Below, in pieces: positions 1 through 5,937 of a stretch of DNA of 6,739 nt. Numbering within the stretch: the first letter of the stretch is position 1; every line of letters begins with the position of its first letter. Position numbers and translations under genes: made by a program. Location: positions 1 to 6,739 of the forward strand of contig PTKB01000149.1 of the NCBI GenBank assembly GCA_002937555.1. Direction: 5' to 3'. Under the pieces are notes generated by a model. That model had not been told where the DNA came from. It saw nothing but the letters and a program-made list of their open reading frames with translations, and ran no database searches. Origin of the DNA: Alphaproteobacteria bacterium MarineAlpha10_Bin2. GTDB taxonomy: Bacteria; Pseudomonadota; Alphaproteobacteria; UBA828.

Positions 1-626
1 TGCTCATGGACGAGCCGCTTTCGAGCCTCGACTTCATGCTCAGGATTGATCTCAGGACCGAATTGAAGCGGCTGCAACGCGAATCCGGCCGCACCTTCCT
101 GTTCGCCACGCCCGATTACACCGAGGCCCTGGCGCTCGCCGATACGGTGTGCGTGTTGCTCGATGGCCAGGTGCGCCAGATCGCCAAGGCGCAGGAACTC
201 TATGACAAACCCGTTGACCGCGACGTTGCCCGTTTTGTCGGCAATCCGCCGATCAACATCGTGCCGGCGCGTCTGACGCGCGAGAACGGCACAGCCAGTC
301 TCTCTGTCGGTAGCATGAATATGACATTGCCGGCGGAAATGGAACATGGCTTGCCGTCTTCGGTGAGCGACGTCGAGATCGGCGTCAGGCCGGAGCATCT
401 GCGCATGGTCGGCGCCGATTCGGCGGAATCGCACCTGACAGGTACCGTAAACGATCTGGAACCGCTCGGCATGCACACCACGGTGGGTGTGAATATGGGC
501 GGCGTGAATCTATTTTTCACCGTTCCCGGCGTGCAGGAATTCAACGACGGCGATCATGTTGAGATGCATATCGATATGGAATCGATCTTGTTTTTCGATC
601 CCGAGACCGGCCTCCGGCTCTCCTAA
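1..626 (+). CDS. ABC transporter ATP-binding protein, MalK/UgpC-like (3' part, runs off left edge)
   Basis: This is the C-terminal ~208 residues of a carbohydrate-type (CUT1, MalK/UgpC/GlpS-like) ABC importer ATPase. The gene enters from the left edge, and the ATG at position 6 is an internal methionine of the Walker B segment (LMDEPLSSLD), not the start. Walker B and the D-loop (SSLD) are intact. The segment that normally reads like VTHDQxEA reads ATPDYTEA, so the switch histidine is replaced by proline (codon CCC at 111-113). The typical family sequences GQVRQIAKAQELYDKP and ARFVGNPPINI follow. The last ~110 residues form a TOBE-type regulatory/substrate-sensing domain with the IGVRPEHLRM motif. 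Walker A and the LSGGQ signature lie outside the window. The substrate cannot be told from this part; a sugar, polyol or glycerol(-phosphate) is usual for the family. The stop is TAA at 624-626. The family call is secure; the substrate is unknown. Confidence 0.9.
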   Translation, partial: LMDEPLSSLDFMLRIDLRTELKRLQRESGRTFLFATPDYTEALALADTVCVLLDGQVRQIAKAQELYDKPVDRDVARFVGNPPINIVPARLTRENGTASLSVGSMNMTLPAEMEHGLPSSVSDVEIGVRPEHLRMVGADSAESHLTGTVNDLEPLGMHTTVGVNMGGVNLFFTVPGVQEFNDGDHVEMHIDMESILFFDPETGLRLS

Positions 627-696
627 TTCAGTTTGCGCGGTCTCCTCGGCCGTGCCATAGCGGTGCCTTCGAATCCACCATGTGACGGTGAATATC

Positions 697-1698
697 ATGT
701 TGCCTCGGGTTAGCGTCTTCTCGCTCGGCGGCACCATCGCGATGGGCGCCGCGGCACCCGGCAAAGGCGTCTCCTTATCGCATACGGCTGAAATGCTGGT
801 CGCCGCCATTCCCGCGCTGGCCGATATCGCCGAGATCGAGGCACATTCGTTTCGCCAACTTGCAAGCCCCGATATCACGCTCGATGATTTGGCGGCGTTG
901 GCGCGCGAGATAAACCAACGCCTGGGTGACGGCGTGCGCGGCATCGTTGTCACCCAGGGCACCGATACCCTCGAGGAATCCGCCTTTGTCATCGACCGCT
1001 TGGTGCAACATGACGCGCCCGTGGTCTTTACCGGCGCCATGCGCAATCCGACGATGGCGGGCCCCGACGGTCCGGCCAATCTCTATCACGCCGTTTTGGT
1101 GGCGCTCGACCAGCAAACGCGCGGCATCGGTACCTTGGTGGTGATGAACGACGAAATTCACGCCGCCCGCTATGTGCAAAAAATGCACACCACCAGCCCG
1201 GCGGCGTTTCATTCCAGCCCCGCCGGCGCCATCGGCTGGATCATCGAGAAACAGGCGCGCATCGTCACCCGTCCCGCGGGACGCCATCCGGTCGCGCTGT
1301 CTGCGCCGCCGCGCGCCGCGCGCGTCGCCCGTCTAACGGCCGGCCTCGACGAAGACGGCACGCTCGTCGATCTCGCCGTGCAGGCGGGCTATCACGGCAT
1401 CGTCATCGAGGCCACCGGCGGCGGCCACGTGCCGGCGGCGATGGTCCCGGCGTTGGGGCGGGCGGCGAAGAACATACCCGTCGTCTATGCCTCGCGCACG
1501 CGCCACGGCGAAACCATGCAGGCGACATATGAATTTCACGGCGCCGAAACCGATTTGCTGGCGCGCGGTCTGATCCCCGGCGGCTGGCTCGGTGGTATCA
1601 AATCGCGCCTGTTGCTGGCGCTCCTGCTGCGCGCCGGCGCCCAAGACGAGGACATCAGACAGGCGTTCGAGAGCTGGCAATTCCCGTTCGGGCGGTGA
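697..1698 (+). CDS. L-asparaginase / glutaminase-asparaginase family amidohydrolase
   Basis: The product is an asparaginase-family enzyme that would hydrolyse L-asparagine to aspartate and ammonia. From ATG 697 it has 333 residues, the usual family length. Numbered from the in-frame GTG at 682, the catalytic set is visible: the nucleophile Thr18 in SLGGTIAMG, substrate-binding Ser62-Pro-Asp64, the second motif TQGTDTLEE (Thr94, Asp95; Gln replaces the commoner His before GTDT), and Lys167 in MNDEIHAARYVQKMHTT. The C-terminal GGWLGGIKSRLLLALLL matches the family's conserved end. No signal peptide is seen, so a cytoplasmic enzyme is likely. ATG 697 is preferred because GGTGA lies at 687-691 with 5-base spacing and the protein then opens MLPRVSVFSLGGTIA, as homologues do. 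GTG 682 would add five residues but has no ribosome binding site. It follows the ABC ATPase gene by 70 bases and may be co-transcribed with it. Relatives in the fold include archaeal GatD-like proteins, but the length and motifs favour asparaginase. Confidence 0.9.
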   Translation: MLPRVSVFSLGGTIAMGAAAPGKGVSLSHTAEMLVAAIPALADIAEIEAHSFRQLASPDITLDDLAALAREINQRLGDGVRGIVVTQGTDTLEESAFVIDRLVQHDAPVVFTGAMRNPTMAGPDGPANLYHAVLVALDQQTRGIGTLVVMNDEIHAARYVQKMHTTSPAAFHSSPAGAIGWIIEKQARIVTRPAGRHPVALSAPPRAARVARLTAGLDEDGTLVDLAVQAGYHGIVIEATGGGHVPAAMVPALGRAAKNIPVVYASRTRHGETMQATYEFHGAETDLLARGLIPGGWLGGIKSRLLLALLLRAGAQDEDIRQAFESWQFPFGR

Positions 1699-1813
1699 TC
1701 CCGCTCCGCAAAATAATACCCTAAAGGGCGCATCGAACGCCTATTCTTGGGCCAAACGAGCGGCAAAGCCGCCATGAGAGAGACGGCACAGGGAAGTTCT
1801 TGCGACACCGGGT
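1699..1813. other. Intergenic gap between asparaginase and livH fragment
   Basis: This 115-base gap holds no convincing gene. A perfect 5-bp inverted repeat with a 3-base loop (GCGGC-AAA-GCCGC, 1760-1772) lies near its middle, but no T-run follows, so it is at best a weak terminator or incidental. No clear -35/-10 pair was recognised. The sequence before the livH ATG (CCGGGT directly upstream of 1814) is a poor ribosome binding site. If the livH fragment still has its native promoter, it should lie here or further upstream. Confidence 0.4.
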
Positions 1814-2095
1814 ATGGATTATTTCCTCCAGCAATTGATCAACCGGCTCACGCTCGGATCGATCTACGGCCTCATCGCCATCGGCTACACCATGGTCTAT
1901 GGCATCATCGGCATGATCAATTTTGCCCATGGCGATGTCTTCATGGTCGGCGCCTTCGTCGCCTTGATTTCCTTTCTGGTCCTCGGCGTCCTCGGCATTA
2001 CCTGGGTTCCGCTCGCCCTGCTGATTGTTTTGGCCTTGGCAATGATATTTACCGCCGCCTATGGCGGGCCGGGATTTTCTTATGTACAAAATTGA
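1814..2095 (+). pseudogene. livH: Truncated LivH-type branched-chain amino acid ABC permease (N-terminal fragment)
   Basis: The 93-residue frame starts as a textbook LivH permease: LTLGSIYGLIAIGYTMVYG, then IIGMINFAHGD, then a hydrophobic stretch (LISFLVLGVLGI, LALLIVLALAMIF). LivH takes up leucine, isoleucine, valine and related amino acids with LivM, LivG, LivF and a binding protein. Full-length LivH is about 290-310 residues. Similarity stops at about residue 84 (TAAYG, base ~2065), where homologues continue with a W-x-(I/V)-E-R-x-A-Y-R-P segment. Here nine unrelated residues (GPGFSYVQN) and a TGA at 2093-2095 follow. The stop lies 14 bases inside the next gene in another frame. Only two or three membrane segments remain and the family's conserved centre and C-terminus are gone, so it cannot work as a permease. 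No other liv genes are in the window. It is either a true deletion remnant or an assembly join. Confidence 0.85.
2063..2082. other. Probable rearrangement junction between livH and the reductase gene
   Basis: LivH similarity ends at about base 2065, while reductase similarity begins at the ATG at 2082 (MYKIEIDG). The join of two unrelated sequences therefore lies in these ~20 bases. No IS end, long direct repeat or target-site duplication is visible around it, which fits illegitimate recombination or a misassembly better than transposition. The exact breakpoint cannot be fixed without a related intact locus. Confidence 0.6.
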
Positions 2096-3095
2096 AATAG
2101 ACGGCCAGGAAGAGAGTTTTTCCTGCGGTGACGGCGACAGCCTGCTGCGAGGGGGTTTACGCGCCGGCATAGGCTTGCCCTACGAATGCAGCACCGGCTC
2201 GTGCGGCACCTGCAAATTCCAACTGCTCGAAGGCGAGACCGAGAATCTGTGGCCGGACGCCCCGGGCGTAACCGATCGCGACAAGCAAAAAGACCGCCGG
2301 CTCGCTTGCCAAAACCGCCCTTTAAGAGATTGCAAGATCAAGATGCGTCTCGATCCGGCGGTGGTGCCGCATGTCGTGCCGCGGCGGAAAATGGTGCGGC
2401 TGGTGGAGAGCCGGGCGCTGACCCACGACATGCACGAATTTCGCTTCGCAAGCGAGACTGCGGCGAACTTTCTTCCCGGCCAATACGCGCTGTTCGATCT
2501 TCCCGGCGTGACCGGATCGCGCGCCTATTCAATGGCCAATCTCGCCAACGACGCCGGCGCGTGGCAATTCCACATCAAGAGCATGCCGGGCGGCGCCGGC
2601 AGCCATGCGCTCTTTGACGGCGTCATGTCACCCGGCCAGGAGGTCGAGATGGACGGCCCGTACGGCCTCGCTTTCCTGCGCGAGAGCCCGCGCGATATCG
2701 TCTGTATCGCCGGCGGCTCGGGCCTCTCGCCGATGATTTCCATCGCCCGCGGCGTCGCCACCGACAGCCGCTTCCGTGCACGGCGTCTCCATTTCTTTTT
2801 CGGTGGACGCGAGCCGCGCGATATTTGCGGCGAAGAGTTGCTGCGCGAGTTGCCCGCCTTCGCCGAGCGCATGAGCTATTACGCCGCCATTTCCGAGCCC
2901 ACCGTGGCGCCCGATGCGTGGGAAGGCCCGCGCGGTTTCGTCCATGAGTTGGCGGCGCAAACATTGCAAGATCCGTTGGCGGATTACGAATTTTATTTTG
3001 CCGGCCCGCCGGTCATGGCCGAAGCCGTGCAGAAGATGCTGATGCGCGAGCATAAAGTGCCGTTCGGCCAGCTTCACTTCGACCGCTTTTTCTGA
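2082..3095 (+). CDS. tmoF: TmoF-like NADH:ferredoxin oxidoreductase component of a soluble di-iron aromatic monooxygenase
   Basis: The product would pass electrons from NAD(P)H through FAD and a 2Fe-2S centre to a hydroxylase, usually via a Rieske ferredoxin or directly. It has 337 residues from ATG 2082. An N-terminal plant-type ferredoxin domain (about 1-95) carries Cys36, Cys41, Cys44 and Cys76 (YECSTGSCGTCK, LACQ). An FAD domain follows with SRAYSMAN (~147) and GPYGLAFLR (~192). An NAD domain has IAGGSGLSPM (~209), FFGGRE, YFAGPPVM (~305) and the C-terminal HFDRFF. The phrases ENLWPDAPG and HKVPF..xHFDRFF are close to the toluene-4-monooxygenase reductase TmoF as I remember it, more so than phenol hydroxylase DmpP. 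An in-frame ATG at 2061 lies in livH-derived sequence, so 2082 (GGGA at 2071-2074, 7-base spacing) is the likely native start. No hydroxylase or coupling-protein gene precedes it in the window. The family is sure; the partner is inferred. Confidence 0.9.
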   Translation: MYKIEIDGQEESFSCGDGDSLLRGGLRAGIGLPYECSTGSCGTCKFQLLEGETENLWPDAPGVTDRDKQKDRRLACQNRPLRDCKIKMRLDPAVVPHVVPRRKMVRLVESRALTHDMHEFRFASETAANFLPGQYALFDLPGVTGSRAYSMANLANDAGAWQFHIKSMPGGAGSHALFDGVMSPGQEVEMDGPYGLAFLRESPRDIVCIAGGSGLSPMISIARGVATDSRFRARRLHFFFGGREPRDICGEELLRELPAFAERMSYYAAISEPTVAPDAWEGPRGFVHELAAQTLQDPLADYEFYFAGPPVMAEAVQKMLMREHKVPFGQLHFDRFF

Positions 3096-3101
3096 CCCAC
3101 C

Positions 3102-3401
3102 ATGAGCGAATGCTTCACCGTCACCGTCGAGGAGTCAGGCGCGCAATTCTCCTGCCTCGACGGCGAGCGCGTGCTGATCGCCATGGAACATCAGGGCCTC
3201 AAACATATTCCCATCGGCTGCCGCGGCGGCGGCTGCGGCACTTGCCGGGTGCGCGTCACGGGCGGGCGCTACCGCACGCGGAAAATGAGCCGCGCACAAG
3301 TTAGCGAGATCGACGAACAAACGGGCTATGCGCTGGCTTGCCGGCTGATTCCCGAGAGCGATCTAACGCTGAGACTTGCGGGCGATGGGCCGGGGGTGTG
3401 A
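3102..3401 (+). CDS. xylT: XylT/DmpQ-like 2Fe-2S ferredoxin (catechol 2,3-dioxygenase reactivation)
   Basis: This is a 99-residue plant-type ferredoxin with cluster ligands Cys40, Cys45, Cys48 and Cys80 in GCRGGGCGTCRVRV and GYALACRL. The segment GRYRTRKMSRAQV between the third and fourth cysteines is characteristic of the XylT/DmpQ/NahT group. In known meta pathways these ferredoxins reduce the inactive ferric iron of catechol 2,3-dioxygenase back to ferrous, protecting the enzyme from suicide inactivation. That role is inferred here from similarity and from the dioxygenase gene directly downstream. The ATG lies only 6 bases after the reductase stop, with no good ribosome binding site (CTGACCCACC precedes it), so translation probably depends on coupling to the reductase. 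The upstream reductase could be its electron donor, which is a guess from position. A few low-complexity residues (GDGPGV) end the protein. Confidence 0.88.
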   Translation: MSECFTVTVEESGAQFSCLDGERVLIAMEHQGLKHIPIGCRGGGCGTCRVRVTGGRYRTRKMSRAQVSEIDEQTGYALACRLIPESDLTLRLAGDGPGV

Positions 3402-3428
3402 AATAGAGGCCAGAGAAATGTCCAATAG

Positions 3429-3462
3429 CAGACAGCGATGCGCGCTTGCGCTTCGCTGTCTG
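3429..3462 (+). other. Strong intra-operon hairpin
   Basis: CAGACAGCGA (3429-3438) is the exact reverse complement of TCGCTGTCTG (3453-3462). Inside, GCGC (3440-3443) pairs with GCGC (3448-3451) around a GCTT loop, separated from the outer stem by one T-T mismatch. That gives 14 base pairs with a 4-base loop. No U-tract follows (TAAGCGCG), so it is not a standard intrinsic terminator. It may stabilise or process the mRNA, attenuate transcription partly, or be a protein-binding palindrome. The pairing is seen directly; the role is unknown. Confidence 0.7.
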
Positions 3463-3542
3463 TAAGCGCGACCGCGCGCCCGAGTTAATACGAGGTAGCC
3501 AAGGGCGCGGAGGCGCACGCCCGGCGTTTGAGGGCAACGAAA

Positions 3543-3550
3543 GAGGAGGT
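3543..3550 (+). promoter_or_regulatory. Ribosome binding site of catechol 2,3-dioxygenase
   Basis: GAGGAGGT contains a near-perfect Shine-Dalgarno sequence, 6 bases before ATG 3557. It fixes the start of the dioxygenase and is by far the strongest such site in the window. The neighbouring genes have weak or no sites and rely on overlaps. This predicts high, independent translation of the dioxygenase. Confidence 0.88.
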
Positions 3551-3556
3551 AAGATT

Positions 3557-4477
3557 ATGGCCTTAACCGGTGTTTTGCGCGCGGGGTTCGTCCAGTTCCG
3601 GGTACTCGAGATGGACGAGGCGATAAACCATTATGTCGACCATATCGGTCTCGACCTGGTCGAAAAGGCCGATGATGGGCGTGTCTACCTGTCCGGCTAT
3701 GACGAGTTTGACCGCCACAGCATTGTTCTGCGCGAGGCCGATGCCCCGGGCGTCGATTTTATGGCCTTCAAAGTTGCTGGCGATGCCGACCTCGACGCCT
3801 TCGAAAAACGCATCACGGATTTTGGCCTCGAAGTCGATCAGGTCGCCGCCGACGAACAACCAGGCGTCGGGCGGCGCATCGGCTTCGTGTTGCCGAGCGG
3901 ACACCGCATCGAGCTCTACGCCGAGATGGCGCGCTCCGACAACGGGCCGATTACCGAAAACCCGGACGTGTGGCGCGACGACCCGCGCGGCATGCGCGCG
4001 CTCGGCTTCGACCATTGCCTGTTCTATGGCCCCAATGTCGCCGAGGTCTGCCGCTTCTTCACCGAGGCTCTCGATTTCAGTCTGACCGAAATGGTGGAAA
4101 CCCCGGACGGTCCGATCGCCGTCTGGCTAACCAGCAGCACCAAGACGCATGAAGTCGCCTTCGTCGATCATCCCGATCCGGGCAAATTTCATCATGTTTC
4201 GTTCGTGCTCGAATCCTGGAACGATGTCGGCCACGCCGCCGATATCGTCTCGCGCTACGACATCTCGCGCGACGTCGGCCCGACGCGCCATGGCATCACG
4301 CGCGGCCAGACGATCTATTTCTTCGACCCTTCCGGCAATCGCAACGAAGTCTTCTGTGGCGGCTACACCTATTTTCCGGATCACCCCACCCGGGTGTGGA
4401 CGCCGGATCAGCTCGGCAAGGGCATTTTCTATTATGAAAAGGAGCTGAACGACCGCTTTCTCGGCGTCGTGACGTGA
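3557..4477 (+). CDS. xylE: Catechol 2,3-dioxygenase (extradiol, XylE/DmpB type)
   Basis: The enzyme cleaves catechol next to its hydroxyl groups with O2, giving yellow 2-hydroxymuconic semialdehyde; this is the first step of the meta pathway. The product has 306 residues against 307 for XylE as I recall it. Two vicinal-oxygen-chelate domains are present: an N-terminal one (about 5-125, with FVQFRVLEMDEAINHYV and GHRIELYAEM) and a catalytic one (about 148-300). The Fe(II) ligands appear as His153 (FDHCLFYG), His213 (FHHVSFVLE) and Glu264 (RNEVFCGG). The second-shell residues His198 (KTHEVAF), His245 (PTRHGITRG) and Tyr254 (TIYFFDPSGN) are also kept, so the active site is complete. The C-terminal WTPDQLGKGIFYYEKELNDRF matches XylE closely. 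ATG 3557 is set by the strong ribosome binding site. The stop overlaps the next gene by four bases. Preference for catechol, methylcatechol or chlorocatechol cannot be read from the sequence. Confidence 0.97.
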   Translation: MALTGVLRAGFVQFRVLEMDEAINHYVDHIGLDLVEKADDGRVYLSGYDEFDRHSIVLREADAPGVDFMAFKVAGDADLDAFEKRITDFGLEVDQVAADEQPGVGRRIGFVLPSGHRIELYAEMARSDNGPITENPDVWRDDPRGMRALGFDHCLFYGPNVAEVCRFFTEALDFSLTEMVETPDGPIAVWLTSSTKTHEVAFVDHPDPGKFHHVSFVLESWNDVGHAADIVSRYDISRDVGPTRHGITRGQTIYFFDPSGNRNEVFCGGYTYFPDHPTRVWTPDQLGKGIFYYEKELNDRFLGVVT

Positions 4478-5937
4478 GCGCCGCCGCCCGGCATTTTATC
4501 GACGGCGCGTTTACCGCCGGCAGCACCAACCGCAGTTTCGAGAATTTCACCCCGGTCGACGGCGCCTCGCTCGGCCTGGTGCCGGAAGCCGGCGAAGCCG
4601 AGGTGGACGCTGCCGTCGGCGCCGCGAAGGCCGCTCTGTCGGGCCCATGGGGCGCCATGGCGGTGGCGGAGCGGGCCGAGTTGCTGCACAAGGTGGCGGA
4701 CGGCATCACCGCCCGCTTCGATGAATTTCTCGCCGCCGAGATCAGCGATACCGGCAAACCCAAATCCCTCGCCGCCCATATCGACATTCCGCGCGGCGCC
4801 GCCAATTTCAAGGTCTTCGCCGATCTGGTGAAAAATGTCGGCAGCGAGCATTTCTCCATGCCGACGCCGGACGGCACCGGTGCGGTGAATTATGCGCTCC
4901 GCGTACCCAAGGGGGTGATCGCTGTCATTAGCCCGTGGAATCTGCCGCTCCTCCTGATGACTTGGAAAGTCGGCCCGGCGCTCGCCTGCGGCAATTGCGT
5001 CGTCGTCAAGCCTTCTGAGGAAACGCCGCTCACCGCCACCCTATTGGGCGAGGTGATGAACGAAGCCGGCGTGCCGAAGGGCGTTTACAATGTCGTGCAC
5101 GGGTTTGGCCCCGATTCCGCCGGCGAACTGCTGACCCGCCATCCAGACGTTGATGCGATCACTTTCACCGGCGAGACAGCGACCGGCGAAGCGATCATGG
5201 CCGCCGCCGCGCGCGGCGTGCGCGATGTCTCGTTCGAGCTTGGCGGCAAGAATCCGGCCCTGGTATTCGCCGATTGCGACATGGATAAAGTGATCGAAGG
5301 CACGCTGCGCTCCGTCTTCGCTAATTGCGGACAGGTATGCCTCAGCACCGAGCGCATCTATGTCGAGCGGCCGGTCTTCGACGAGTTCACGGCGCGGCTG
5401 AAAGCCGGCGCCGAGGCGCTAACCCCCGGCGTTCCGGAAGACCCGGACACCAAGCTCGGTCCGCTGATTTCGGCCGAGCACCGCGCCAAGGTCATGTCCT
5501 ATTACGCCCGCGCGAAGGAGGAAGGCGCCGAGATCGTCACCGGCGGCGGCGTGCCGGACATGCCGGAAGCGCTATCCGACGGCTGTTGGATCGAGCCGAC
5601 GATCTGGACCGGTCTCAGCGACAATTCAGCCGTTAACCGCGAAGAAATATTCGGCCCCTGTTGCCATATCCGCCCATTCGACGATGAGGCCGAAGCCGTG
5701 GCGCTCGCCAACGACACGCCCTACGGCCTCTGCTGTTCGCTGTGGACGGAGAATTTGTCCCGCGCCCACCGGGTGTCGGCGCAGATGGAGACCGGCCTCA
5801 CCTGGGTCAATTGCTGGTTCCTGCGCGATTTGCGCACGCCGTTCGGCGGCGCCAAGCAATCCGGCATCGGACGCGAGGGCGGCGTGCATTCGCTCGAATT
5901 CTATAGCGAGCTGCGCAATGTCTGCGTCAAGCTTTGA
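4474..5937 (+). CDS. xylG: 2-hydroxymuconic semialdehyde dehydrogenase (XylG/DmpC type)
   Basis: This 487-residue member of the aldehyde dehydrogenase superfamily would oxidise 2-hydroxymuconic semialdehyde with NAD+ to 2-hydroxymuconate, feeding the 4-oxalocrotonate branch. Visible hallmarks are Asn156 (SPWNLPLL), Lys179 (VVKPSEETP), the FTGETATG NAD-binding turn (~231-238), general base Glu255 (FELGGKNP), nucleophile Cys289 (NCGQVCLSTER), EEIFGP and the C-terminal FGGAKQSGIGREGG. Length and motifs fit the XylG/DmpC/NahI group. The related 2-aminomuconic semialdehyde dehydrogenases look similar, but the catechol dioxygenase just upstream argues for the hydroxy substrate. The start is the GTG at 4474, whose GTGA overlaps the dioxygenase stop. 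This arrangement typically gives translational coupling and near-stoichiometric expression of two consecutive pathway enzymes. No other start fits better. The protein opens SAAARHFIDGAF, as family members do. Confidence 0.94.
   Translation: MSAAARHFIDGAFTAGSTNRSFENFTPVDGASLGLVPEAGEAEVDAAVGAAKAALSGPWGAMAVAERAELLHKVADGITARFDEFLAAEISDTGKPKSLAAHIDIPRGAANFKVFADLVKNVGSEHFSMPTPDGTGAVNYALRVPKGVIAVISPWNLPLLLMTWKVGPALACGNCVVVKPSEETPLTATLLGEVMNEAGVPKGVYNVVHGFGPDSAGELLTRHPDVDAITFTGETATGEAIMAAAARGVRDVSFELGGKNPALVFADCDMDKVIEGTLRSVFANCGQVCLSTERIYVERPVFDEFTARLKAGAEALTPGVPEDPDTKLGPLISAEHRAKVMSYYARAKEEGAEIVTGGGVPDMPEALSDGCWIEPTIWTGLSDNSAVNREEIFGPCCHIRPFDDEAEAVALANDTPYGLCCSLWTENLSRAHRVSAQMETGLTWVNCWFLRDLRTPFGGAKQSGIGREGGVHSLEFYSELRNVCVKL

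Larger units (their letters stand above)
3402..3556. other. 155-base leader gap before the catechol 2,3-dioxygenase gene
   Basis: This is the only sizeable non-coding gap in an otherwise tightly packed operon. It contains a long hairpin (3429-3462), a second small GC hairpin (GCGCG-ACCG-CGCGC, 3466-3479) and a very strong ribosome binding site at its end. No obvious sigma-70 promoter was found. An in-frame extension of the dioxygenase reaches back into this gap as far as 3446, but its residues (RAPELIRGSQGRGG) do not resemble any dioxygenase N-terminus, so it is treated as non-coding. Confidence 0.6.

Noticed and set aside
680..685. ATG-TGA start-stop pair as a regulatory minimal uORF before asparaginase
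   Set aside because: It has no ribosome binding site and such hexamers arise by chance; nothing else supports a regulatory role.
510..1079. Minus-strand open frame opposite the ABC ATPase end and asparaginase
   Set aside because: It crosses two well-supported plus-strand genes and has no recognisable motif; shadow of GC-rich coding.
1760..1772. GCGGC-AAA-GCCGC as an intrinsic terminator after asparaginase
   Set aside because: The stem is only 5 bp and no T-run follows; it cannot be called a terminator from sequence.
2061..2081. Upstream ATG (2061) as start of the reductase
   Set aside because: This ATG falls in the livH AYG codons, so the added seven residues (MAGRDFL) are junction sequence and not native to the reductase.
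1747..2100. Plus-strand 117-residue open frame overlapping livH
   Set aside because: It is an out-of-frame shadow of the clear LivH reading frame; its translation is His/Arg-rich without family likeness.
3446..3556. N-terminal extension of catechol 2,3-dioxygenase
   Set aside because: The extra residues do not match the family, run through a hairpin and the ribosome binding site, and give a protein ~37 residues too long.
4296..4877. Long minus-strand open frame spanning the dioxygenase/dehydrogenase junction
   Set aside because: It lies opposite two genes with complete catalytic motifs, and its arginine/serine-rich translation resembles no family; it follows from high GC.
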